A DNA stretch of 64,000 bases from an uncultured Bifidobacterium sp. (lineage in GTDB: Bacteria > Actinomycetota > Actinomycetes > Actinomycetales > Bifidobacteriaceae). Shown piece after piece: positions 52,594 to 60,524 of the stretch (position 1 is its first letter; each line of letters begins with the position of its first letter). The stretch covers positions 14,751 through 78,750 of the forward strand of contig NZ_CASEXV010000029.1 in assembly GCF_949292005.1 (NCBI RefSeq), in the 5' to 3' direction. The translations under genes and the position numbers were made by a program. The notes under the pieces were generated by a model, which searched no databases, was not told where the DNA came from, and worked only from the letters and a program-made list of their open reading frames with translations.

Positions 52594-53738
52594 CACGATG
52601 CCTCCAGACTTCTGCGCCGATCCACTGCGTCGGCGAGAACGCGGAGAAGCTCCTGGGTCCGGTCCCACGGAACGCATGGATCCGTAATCGAGCAACCATA
52701 GACCAAGGAGTCCAAAGGTCCTGGATCCTGGCAGCCCCCCTCCAGAAAGCTCTCCATCATGATTCCCAGGATTCCATGCTCTCCCTCGGCGAGCCTTTCC
52801 GCGATCTCCTCCACGACATGGGCCTCACGAACCTCGTCCTTGCCGCAGTTTCCATGGGCGGCGTCAATCACCACACCGTTCCTGCATGCCCCGGGAACCT
52901 CCAGACGCGACAACTCGTCAAGCGTCTGCCGAACCGACTGCGAATCGTAGTTTGGACCGGTGGACGACCCCCTGAGGACGACATGGCAATCCTTGTTTCC
53001 CCGCGTCTGCGCGGAGATGACGCGGCCATCAAGATTGATGGACAGGAAGTGGTGCTCGAAGGCGGCGGCATAGCATGAGTCAGCGGCCGCCTTGATGGAG
53101 CCGTCAGTTGAGTTCTTGAATCCCACCGGCATGGACAGTCCGCTGGCGAGCTCGCGGTGGACTTGGGATTCGGTGTTGCGCGCGCCTATCGCGCCCCAGC
53201 TGATCAAATCGCATAGATACTGCGGCGTAATGGGATCAAGCCATTCCGTCGCCGCGGGAAGGCCCAGCGACAGCACATCGGCGAGCGTGCGCCGGGCCAG
53301 GAACATGCCTTTGCGAATGTTGAAGCGCCCGTCGAGGTCCGGATCGTTGATCAGACCCTTCCATCCAATCGTCGTGCGGGGCTTCTCGAAGTACACGCGC
53401 ATGACGATGAGGAGCCTGTCCCCCAATTCGCGGCTCATGGCCGACAGACGTATGGCGTACTCATGCGCCGCGCGCGGATCATGAATGGAGCACGGACCCA
53501 CGATCACGAGAAGACGGTCGTCATCGCCGTGCAGCACATCACGGATCTCCCGACGCGACCGCAGCACGAGGGAACTCATGTCGGATGTGAGCGGGATCTC
53601 CTTCAGGAACGTCCGGGGGGCGGGGATGGGGTCCAGCTGGCGGATGTTCACATCCACCGTCTCGGGGAACACCGCGCTCGCATCGAACATCATCGCGTCA
53701 TGCGAACTGTCGGGACCTCGCAGCTGTGTCACCTTCAT
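52593..53738 (-). CDS. aroF: DAHP synthase, class I (copy 2)
   Basis: 381 residues with all class I DAHP synthase motifs: VGPCSIHDPRAAHEYA, RVYFEKPRTTIGWKGLINDP, WGAIGARNTESQVHR and DAAHGNCGKDEVREAH. Most like the AroG/F/H group. Differential feedback by aromatic amino acids is typical where two copies exist, but the effector of each cannot be read from motifs. ATG at 53736-53738 (MKVTQLRGPDSS) after GGGGAGGG. Confidence 0.94.
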   Translation of the reverse strand: MKVTQLRGPDSSHDAMMFDASAVFPETVDVNIRQLDPIPAPRTFLKEIPLTSDMSSLVLRSRREIRDVLHGDDDRLLVIVGPCSIHDPRAAHEYAIRLSAMSRELGDRLLIVMRVYFEKPRTTIGWKGLINDPDLDGRFNIRKGMFLARRTLADVLSLGLPAATEWLDPITPQYLCDLISWGAIGARNTESQVHRELASGLSMPVGFKNSTDGSIKAAADSCYAAAFEHHFLSINLDGRVISAQTRGNKDCHVVLRGSSTGPNYDSQSVRQTLDELSRLEVPGACRNGVVIDAAHGNCGKDEVREAHVVEEIAERLAEGEHGILGIMMESFLEGGCQDPGPLDSLVYGCSITDPCVPWDRTQELLRVLADAVDRRRSLEAS

Positions 53739-53781
53739 CACCCTCCCCGCCGCTGAGGCGGTAAACTCCACATCATATCCA

Positions 53782-53802
53782 CCCGAGCACGCCACGCTCG
53801 GG
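53782..53802. terminator. Hairpin between pepC and the DAHP synthases
   Basis: CCCGAGC / GCTCGGG with a 7-base loop, upstream of aroF and downstream of pepC. Next to it is a 17-base tandem duplication (53803-53836). Confidence 0.4.
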
Positions 53803-53828
53803 CCGTCCGCGCTACCGGGCCGTCCACG

Positions 53829-55166
53829 CTACCGGGCGAGCGCCCCCATCGGGTCCCAGGCCGGAAGCATGATCGCGGGCTTGTCCAACGCGTCCTGATA
53901 CTCCCTGGAGAGCATGGAACGCGGCACCGCCAGCTCGTATACGAACTCGCTGAACCAATCGTCGGACATCGTGAAGTACCCTTTGTCGGCGATCTTGTCA
54001 CCCCACGAGTTCTCCACCCTCCAACGCCGGGTGGTCGTTCCGTCGTCATCCACATCGACGCCCACGAAGGCCATCGCATGGTTCATGGCGGAGTCCGCGA
54101 ACCGCACACGGTTCTCCTTGTCCATGTCGAAGCGGACATCGTACACGTCGCCATACGAGAAGAGGTCGGTGGCCCAGGCGCCGCTCTCACGATCCATCAT
54201 GGGATGGCAGTCCGCGCCGAACCACACGGGCAGCTTGAGGTCTGTGAGGATACGCCGCGCGCAGTCCTTCATCACATCGTTGGGCACATTGAGATATTCA
54301 GTCGGGGATCCGCCGACGACGTTACCCAGATGCTCGATGCCGATCTTGCGGCCCTTGGGGTGCTCGGGACGCGGATCGTCGACCAGGCAGACGTAGTCCT
54401 CCAAACCAGCGTCGACATACCTCTTCCAGAACTCGACCGGTGTCAGTTCGCCGTCGCGGTGGAAGACGCCGTCCTTGTCCGTCCATTCCCAGTCGAAACT
54501 GCGGGGGGGTTCGCCGAGATGGATGGTGAGGATGCGGTGGCCGGCACGCAGCGCGTCGGCCACGATCGAGTCGATGGACGATGGGTCCGCCGACATACGG
54601 GACACCGCGGTGCGCAGTAGCGAGCGCAGCTGCACATTCATCTCACCCGTGCTCTTCGACGACGCGGTCTCGGGAAACAGGTCCTGCGGCACCGCGCCGT
54701 ATTTGCGGTACACATTCATCGCCATGGTCCACTGGCCGCCATCGCCCATGACATCCGTCAGAAGATGCTGGAACAGCCGTGAGTCAAGAGGCTCTCCGGA
54801 CCTGACAAGATCCGCCATGTCCCCGAGGAAATAGTTGACTCTCTCAAGCTTGTCGAAATACATCGCATAGTTCTGCGAGAACTCGAACTCCTTGAGGTTG
54901 AGGGACTTCTTCGCCACGAAACGCGCCACATTCAACGAGCTGAACAGCCAGCAACGGCCTGACCTGTTCTGGTTGGTCACGGTCCCGTTGTCAAGACTTA
55001 CCGAGAAACGGCGCTGGAGCCTCCGGGCGCGCTCATAGTTGAGCGCCACCTTTTGAATGCCCGACGTCGTGACGGCGTTCATGGCCATACGATTCGCGGG
55101 CCTCGCGGCGAAGTCCCCGCGAAGATCCTCAAGAGCGGACTGATCCAATGGCGTGATGGAAACCAT
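53829..55166 (-). CDS. pepC: C1-family aminopeptidase (PepC/bleomycin hydrolase)
   Basis: 445-residue cytosolic cysteine peptidase that forms a hexamer and trims peptides from the N-terminus. Catalytic Cys in NQNRSGRCWLFSSLN (about 70), His in DSAMNHAMAFVGVD and Asn in RVENSWGDKIADKGYF. Ends AWDPMGALAR. The frame is open upstream to 55229, but two adjacent ATGs with GGAAGGAG just upstream fix the start at MVSITPLDQ (55166), MMVSI being the alternative. Confidence 0.95.
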   Translation of the reverse strand: MVSITPLDQSALEDLRGDFAARPANRMAMNAVTTSGIQKVALNYERARRLQRRFSVSLDNGTVTNQNRSGRCWLFSSLNVARFVAKKSLNLKEFEFSQNYAMYFDKLERVNYFLGDMADLVRSGEPLDSRLFQHLLTDVMGDGGQWTMAMNVYRKYGAVPQDLFPETASSKSTGEMNVQLRSLLRTAVSRMSADPSSIDSIVADALRAGHRILTIHLGEPPRSFDWEWTDKDGVFHRDGELTPVEFWKRYVDAGLEDYVCLVDDPRPEHPKGRKIGIEHLGNVVGGSPTEYLNVPNDVMKDCARRILTDLKLPVWFGADCHPMMDRESGAWATDLFSYGDVYDVRFDMDKENRVRFADSAMNHAMAFVGVDVDDDGTTTRRWRVENSWGDKIADKGYFTMSDDWFSEFVYELAVPRSMLSREYQDALDKPAIMLPAWDPMGALAR

Positions 55167-55273
55167 CATGCTCCTTCCGTCATCCTTGTGGGATGGCACT
55201 GTAAGCGATCGGACAATGCCTGTAGGCATATGGATGCCGCCGGGGCCGTGTCGGACCCCACGACGAAGTCAAG

Positions 55274-55325
55274 AATATCGCGCGGGCGCCACCAACGTCA
55301 CCAGTGATGAGCCACACGCGATATT
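55274..55325. repeat. 9-bp inverted repeat in the pepC/divIVA gap
   Basis: AATATCGCG (55274-55282) and CGCGATATT (55317-55325) with a 34-base spacer, inside a 221-base gap. The two arms are also direct matches to an extended dyad; function unknown. No gene is seen in the gap. Confidence 0.3.
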
Positions 55326-55387
55326 GCCGGCGCCCAGGGCCCGCCTGAACGACACCATGAGAAAGGGCCCGCACTCCGAACCGGGAA

Positions 55388-56764
55388 TCAGCCTCTCGCC
55401 ACGCCCCCGTTCCGGGAATCGCCATCCACGACAAGAGCCTGCGTGCGGTCATCCGCTCCCGAGTCGGACCGCCCACCATCCGTTGGCGTGGAGTCGTCGG
55501 ACGTGGAGTCGTCGCCGAAGCTGAAGCCAGCGAAGGCCTTGGCGAACATCGTGCGCAGCTCGCTGACGCGTTGCGTGATCATGGACTCGCGCTCCTGAAG
55601 CTGAGCGATATGGTTTTGCAAATCGTCCAGTTCGTCCTTGGCGGCGAGCCTGCGCGCCTCCACCTGACGCGCAGCCTCCTTGGACGCCGCGTCGATGATC
55701 TGAGCCGACTTCGCGTCGGCCTGCGCCCTCACGGACGCGGAATATTCATCGGCCTCCTTGCGGACGTCCGAGGCCTTGGACACGAGCTCGTCTGCCTCCT
55801 TCTTCGCCTCGGATCGACGCTCGTCGAGCTGGGCGAGAAGTTCGTTGACCTTCTTCGTGGCCTCGTCCTGCTGGGCGGCGATGTCGGAACGAACCTGCTC
55901 TACCTCGGCGCTGACCTTGCTGATGACGGAGGCGCGGTGCACCTCGGCCTGGTCCTTGATGCTCTGCGCCTTGGAATTGGCGGAATCGGTTATCTCGGAG
56001 GCTTTTCGCTGCGCATCGGTCATCATCCGCGACACCTGCGCGCGAACATCGGCGAGCTTCTTGTTCGCGTCGGCCAGAGCCGCTTCGATCTGGTCGTTCG
56101 TGTCGCTTTTCATCTGAGCGATCTCATCACTGGCGGCCTTGCGCTGTGCTGCGACCCACTGGGATGTTTTGGCCTTCAAATCGGCCATCTCACGCTCCTG
56201 GGAGGCCCTTTCGGATGACAGGCGCTTCGAGGCCTCCTGCCGGGCGTTCTCAAGCTCCAGCCGGGTCGCATCGCGCTGCTCCGTCACGTCCTTCGCCGCC
56301 TGGGCGCGAATCTGGGCGGAATCGTTCTTGGCGTCCGTGAGAATCGTGTCGGCCTGGCTCTTGGCCTTCGCGACTATCGTGGCCGCGTTGGCATTGGCGT
56401 CGGAGATGATGTGGGACGAGTCCAGCCGGGCGTTGTTGAGCAACGTCTGCGCCTGCGCCTTGGCCTCCTGCCGAATCGACTCGGCGTCACGCTTCGCCCT
56501 CTCCAACAGCTCGGAGCTTGTCTGCTCAGCCGATGCGAGCAACTGCTGCGCATTGGCTCCGAGCGATGCGAAGGTCCCACCCTTCTCGGCCTTCCGAGCG
56601 TTGGTCTTCTCCTCCTGAAGCTTCGCCTGCAACTGCAGAATCGCCTCGTCGCTCGACCTCACCTGCTCGCGCAGCCGCGTCAGGGTCTCCTGGGCCGAAA
56701 TGAAGGCCTCGTCAACTTTGTCTTTGTCGTAACCCCGCAACACGACCGGGAACCGATCCACCAT
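55388..56764 (-). CDS. DivIVA-like coiled-coil protein
   Basis: 458 residues. The N-terminus MVDRFPVVLRGYDKDKVDEA is the DivIVA-type (RGYD-x-x-x-V) membrane-binding motif. From about 40 to 420 it is one long coiled coil rich in Ala, Gln, Lys and Glu with repeats such as DAKNDSAQIRAQAAKD and QDEATKKVNELLAQLDERRS, then a Ser/Asp-rich tail. Such proteins mark cell poles or septa and recruit wall enzymes in actinobacteria. ATG at 56762-56764 has AAAGGA 6 bases upstream. The separate DivIVA (wag31) near ftsZ is expected elsewhere. Confidence 0.85.
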   Translation of the reverse strand: MVDRFPVVLRGYDKDKVDEAFISAQETLTRLREQVRSSDEAILQLQAKLQEEKTNARKAEKGGTFASLGANAQQLLASAEQTSSELLERAKRDAESIRQEAKAQAQTLLNNARLDSSHIISDANANAATIVAKAKSQADTILTDAKNDSAQIRAQAAKDVTEQRDATRLELENARQEASKRLSSERASQEREMADLKAKTSQWVAAQRKAASDEIAQMKSDTNDQIEAALADANKKLADVRAQVSRMMTDAQRKASEITDSANSKAQSIKDQAEVHRASVISKVSAEVEQVRSDIAAQQDEATKKVNELLAQLDERRSEAKKEADELVSKASDVRKEADEYSASVRAQADAKSAQIIDAASKEAARQVEARRLAAKDELDDLQNHIAQLQERESMITQRVSELRTMFAKAFAGFSFGDDSTSDDSTPTDGGRSDSGADDRTQALVVDGDSRNGGVARG

Positions 56765-56873
56765 GCTGTGTCCTTTCACGACGGACGCATCACGTCCGCA
56801 ACCAACTCACCGATTGCACTGTATCGCAAGGGGGCCACGAAACGGCGGCGAAACCACGATCTCGCACATACCC

Positions 56874-57527
56874 TCACACACCCTTGACCTCGCTCTCGGC
56901 AGCGAGGAAATACTCTCCGGTCCTCACGATGACATCGGCGCAGGCCCTCATCTGGACGTCAAGGGCGAGCCCCCCGTCCCCCACGCCCGCGGGAGCGACC
57001 GGCGGAAGGCTCACGAATCCCGCGAGGACCCTGTTCTGTCCGCCGGCCCAGTCGAGCAGCTGATAGAACAACGAGTTGCACACAAAGGTTCCGGCATCAG
57101 AGCTTAACGTCGACGCGATCCCGTCCGTAGAGAAGTCCCGCAGTATCGACCGCAGGGGAAGTCGCGTCCAATAGGCGGCGGGGCCCTCATCCCTCACCGG
57201 GGTCCCACGGGGAGACATGTTGTCCGCATCCGGTCTGACCGCGTCCATCATATTCGTCGCGCATCTCTCAAGCTCGACGGCACGGGCCCGACGTTTGAGG
57301 CCTGTGGCCACGACGATGTCGGGATGATGCGCCTCGATGGCATCCCTCAGTCCAGGCCAGGCCTTGGAGAAGCTCACCGGAAGGACGACGCCGTGGATCT
57401 CGCACTCGGCTCCCCCATCCGAGGGGATGCCCTGACGGGACAGCGTCTCCACAACACGGCGCGAAGGATTGACCTCGACCCCCTCGTAGGGGTCGAATCC
57501 CGACACGACAACAGTGAGCCTGCGCAT
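56874..57527 (-). CDS. pcp: Pyrrolidone-carboxylate peptidase homologue
   Basis: 217 residues of peptidase family C15, which removes N-terminal pyroglutamate. Conserved: VVSGFDPYEGVEVNPSRRVV at the N-terminus, GLKRRARAVELERCATNMMDA with the catalytic Glu, and the catalytic Cys in SDAGTFVCNSLFYQLLDW. However, the position of the catalytic His (family: GFIHIPYIPEQ) reads GFVSLPPVAPAG, so the His is Ser. The activity is therefore uncertain. Ten bases after ispD. Confidence 0.85.
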   Translation of the reverse strand: MRRLTVVVSGFDPYEGVEVNPSRRVVETLSRQGIPSDGGAECEIHGVVLPVSFSKAWPGLRDAIEAHHPDIVVATGLKRRARAVELERCATNMMDAVRPDADNMSPRGTPVRDEGPAAYWTRLPLRSILRDFSTDGIASTLSSDAGTFVCNSLFYQLLDWAGGQNRVLAGFVSLPPVAPAGVGDGGLALDVQMRACADVIVRTGEYFLAAESEVKGV

Positions 57528-57536
57528 GAGCCCAGT

Positions 57537-58388
57537 CTATCGCCCCTGCGCTTCGGAGGCCCGCTGCGCATCCGGGCATGGCAGAAGCGACGCGGCTATT
57601 CTTTCGGCGACCGGCATATCGTCGCGCGTGGTGATCTTGATATTCGTCTCATCTCCCGGAACGATCAGGACACTGGTGTCCGGAAGATAGTCGACAACCA
57701 CCCTTGTGTCGTCGGTTGGCGTGAAGCCCGGGTTACGGAACGCCCTCCTGTAGGCCTCACTCAGGGTTTCGAAGCGGAACGCCTGAGGTGTCTGGGCGCG
57801 GTACATCACGCTCCTGTCGGGGACCGACGCCACGACGCGCATCCCCTTGGACTCGGACGCCACCAGAATGGTGTCCGTCGATGCGACCGCGACGGTGGCC
57901 GCATCACAACCATCCAGCGCCTCGATGCAGGAATCGATGCACCGTTGACCGACGAAGGGACGAACCGCATCGTGGATGAGGATCTTGGCATTTCCCGGTA
58001 TTCCAGCTCCAGCAAGCATCGTCAGCGCCCTCGCCGTGCTGTCGCTGCGCTGCTCGCCACCGTCAATCACAGCACGGACCTTTCCCCACCCGCGTTCATC
58101 GGCGAGACGCTCCACCGCATGGCGGACCTGGGGGTTTACGACGACAAGGATGTCGGTCACTCGCTCATCGGATTCAAAGGCCTCAACGCTCCACACGACC
58201 ACGGGCCGACCGCCAACGCTCACCAGCTGCTTTGGTCGGAGAGGATCAAATCTCGTTCCCAAGCCAGCCGCAAGAACCACCGCGACAACGGGGACGCTCC
58301 CGCCATCATGCCGTCCGCCACCGGACGACGGCGAACCCACACCGACATCACCGTCCCTGTTCTCTCTCTCATCGCTCATGCGCTCCAT
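57537..58388 (-). CDS. ispD: 2-C-methyl-D-erythritol 4-phosphate cytidylyltransferase
   Basis: 283 residues; MEP isoprenoid pathway step forming CDP-methylerythritol. CTP loop AVVLAAGLGTRFDPLRPKQLVSVGG, then GGEQRSDSTARAL, HDAVRPFV and the late DDTRVVVDYL / IKITTRDDMPVAE. An Asp/Gly/Arg-rich tail of ~35 residues lies before the core. Start uncertain: MERMSDERENR (58388) or MSDERENR (58379). No strong RBS. Confidence 0.92.
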   Translation of the reverse strand: MERMSDERENRDGDVGVGSPSSGGGRHDGGSVPVVAVVLAAGLGTRFDPLRPKQLVSVGGRPVVVWSVEAFESDERVTDILVVVNPQVRHAVERLADERGWGKVRAVIDGGEQRSDSTARALTMLAGAGIPGNAKILIHDAVRPFVGQRCIDSCIEALDGCDAATVAVASTDTILVASESKGMRVVASVPDRSVMYRAQTPQAFRFETLSEAYRRAFRNPGFTPTDDTRVVVDYLPDTSVLIVPGDETNIKITTRDDMPVAERIAASLLPCPDAQRASEAQGR

Positions 58389-58478
58389 GGTATTGACCAC
58401 CCCGGTCCTGACAGCCGCATCGGCCCTTCCCTCACCAAAAATCCGAAAAGCTCCAGCCGCAGAGACAGCGACGCCTCC

Positions 58479-59450
58479 TCACACCATCGAGATGACGGCG
58501 AGCATGCGACCCTCGAGGTTCTTGCGGGCGATGGACGCCCGACGATGCGAATACCACAATGGATTCTCCATGGTGCACATCACATCATCCACGGAATCCA
58601 GACGATGTCCCAGATCCGGGCTCCCCTCCCCGTCGCGCGAGCACAACAGGGCCAGCTCCGCGTCGCTTTCCAGATAGCGGGTCGTCGCAGCCACCCGCGA
58701 AGCGGAATCGACGATGTTGTCCGCATGGATGCCGGACTCGAGAAGCGAGCGCCGAGCCGAGAACGCCAGATCGACACCACGGCCCACGAAACGCGACCGC
58801 GTCGAGGATCCCGGCCAATGGGATTCGAACTCATCCGCGATATCATCGGACACCTCGTAACAGCTTCCGCAGATCCGCGGCCCCAACGTGGCTACGATTC
58901 GATTGGGATCGGCCCCCTTCTCCAGCATCAGACGGACAGTGGACCCGACAACGCCGCCAACCACACCTCTGCGCCCGCAGTGAGCGGCCGCGATGACACC
59001 GGCCTGCGGATCCGCGAGAAGAACGGGAAGACAATCCGCCGCGAATATGCCCAATCCCACGGACCTGCGTGTGGAGACCATCGCATCTGCGGCGATTATC
59101 GCACCATCATCGTCGACCACGTCAGCGCCGTACGGCGTCTCGACCCACGATGCTGCGTCCACGTCGACCGCTGTGGCCGAATGGACCTGAGACACCAGAA
59201 GAATCGGCGCCCCGACCGTTCTGGACAACGCCTCCCGGTTGGCAAGCACTCTGTCGGGGTCGTCCCCTCCGCGGCCTCCAAGGTTGCACGAAGCGGCGTC
59301 CCCCTCACTGACACCGCCCAACCGAGTGCTGTACACGACCTTCACTCCTGGAGCCAATGCGATCGGTATGGTGACTGGAATGGGTCTGCCCTCGCCGTCC
59401 ACGGGGGACAACGCGTTGCTGTCGATGATGGTGTCGTTTTCAGGAGTCAT
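58479..59450 (-). CDS. yfiH: YfiH/PgeF-family (laccase-domain) protein
   Basis: 323 residues. The family's metal ligands are present: His in SQVHSATAVDVD, Cys in FAADCLPVLLAD and His in AAAHCGRRGVVGGV. YfiH proteins hydrolyse or edit peptidoglycan precursors in E. coli and act as purine nucleoside phosphorylases in others. ATG at 59448-59450 (MTPENDTIID) is taken; MRPMTPEN three codons upstream is an alternative, and a TAGTAT -10-like box just upstream would make the mRNA leaderless. Confidence 0.88.
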   Translation of the reverse strand: MTPENDTIIDSNALSPVDGEGRPIPVTIPIALAPGVKVVYSTRLGGVSEGDAASCNLGGRGGDDPDRVLANREALSRTVGAPILLVSQVHSATAVDVDAASWVETPYGADVVDDDGAIIAADAMVSTRRSVGLGIFAADCLPVLLADPQAGVIAAAHCGRRGVVGGVVGSTVRLMLEKGADPNRIVATLGPRICGSCYEVSDDIADEFESHWPGSSTRSRFVGRGVDLAFSARRSLLESGIHADNIVDSASRVAATTRYLESDAELALLCSRDGEGSPDLGHRLDSVDDVMCTMENPLWYSHRRASIARKNLEGRMLAVISMV

Positions 59451-59493
59451 GGGCCTCATACTACGCGGTGATGGACGCGCCCCCGATCCGCTC

Positions 59494-60366
59494 TCAGTCC
59501 ACGCACGGCAGGGCTGCGAGATCCTCATCATCCAGGATCAGGTCGCCCGCCTGAAGACTATCCACAATGGTCTGCGGACGATGCGCCCCGGGAATCACGA
59601 AGACGTTTCCCCCCTGGGAAAGCTCCCATGCCAGCACCACTCGCTGGTAGCTCACACCGTATTTGTCGGCCACGCCGCGGAACGGATCGAAAGTCGAATC
59701 ATCCTTAGGCTTGCGGAATCCACCCAGCGGACTCCAGCACACGAAAGGGATCCCCAGCGATTCGGTGTGCCGCAGAGTGTCCGCGGTCTGGGTATAAATG
59801 GGAGAGAACTGGTTCTGGACCGCGATGAGGTCATCGCGCAGAATCCCCCGGGCGACATCGATCTGTTCGACGGATGCGTTGGAGATTCCGGCCGTTCTGG
59901 CCACACCCTCGTCCACCAGCTGACGAATCGCCTCAATCGACTCCGCGTACGGGATACGTGGGTCGGGACGATGGAAATACAGTAGGTCGATGGAGTCCAC
60001 ACCCAATGCCATCGCGGATTCCTTGGCACGCCGCAGAAGGTTCTCCGGCCGTCCATCGACATCCCACGTGGGACGGCCATCAGTGAAGTTGCGGAAATGT
60101 CCGACTTTGGTGGCGACGGAGACCTCCCCGCGCGGGCCATGCCATGTCGACAGCGCCTCGGCCACAAGTTTCTCGCCGGTCTGTTCCTCCCCGCCCGAGC
60201 AGTAGTACGCCCACGCGGTGTCGATGTGCCGGCACCCTGCATCCAAGGCCGCGTGGATCGTGTCGATGCCCATGTCGTGGCCGAGGTTGTTCTCGATTGT
60301 GAGCGGCATCTCGCCAAGGCCGATGGCCGTGGTGTCGAAAGGTCCGAGATTGCGATGAAGAACCAT
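59494..60366 (-). CDS. Aldo/keto reductase
   Basis: 290-residue (beta/alpha)8 NADPH oxidoreductase. Catalytic tetrad Asp-Tyr-Lys-His: RHIDTAWAYYCSGG (Asp, Tyr), VSVATKVGHF (Lys) and LLYFHRPDPRI (His). Late part contains NQFSPIYTQ and VFVIPGAHRPQTIVDSL. Substrate unknown. It ends 43 bases upstream of yfiH. Confidence 0.9.
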   Translation of the reverse strand: MVLHRNLGPFDTTAIGLGEMPLTIENNLGHDMGIDTIHAALDAGCRHIDTAWAYYCSGGEEQTGEKLVAEALSTWHGPRGEVSVATKVGHFRNFTDGRPTWDVDGRPENLLRRAKESAMALGVDSIDLLYFHRPDPRIPYAESIEAIRQLVDEGVARTAGISNASVEQIDVARGILRDDLIAVQNQFSPIYTQTADTLRHTESLGIPFVCWSPLGGFRKPKDDSTFDPFRGVADKYGVSYQRVVLAWELSQGGNVFVIPGAHRPQTIVDSLQAGDLILDDEDLAALPCVD

Positions 60367-60524
60367 GACTTTCTCCTTATATGTTCGCCGCTATGGCAGC
60401 GTGTGGCATCGTCACACCGTATCCTGCAGTCCACCGGAAGGCATAACGGGGATCCTCCCCCACCATAGAGGCAGGGCATGAACGAGACTGCGCCCGAACC
60501 GCGTGGTTCGGACCGCGGAAGCCG

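Noticed and set aside
57324..59471. 715-aa plus-strand ORF
   Set aside because: Antisense to pcp, ispD and yfiH; no recognisable domain.
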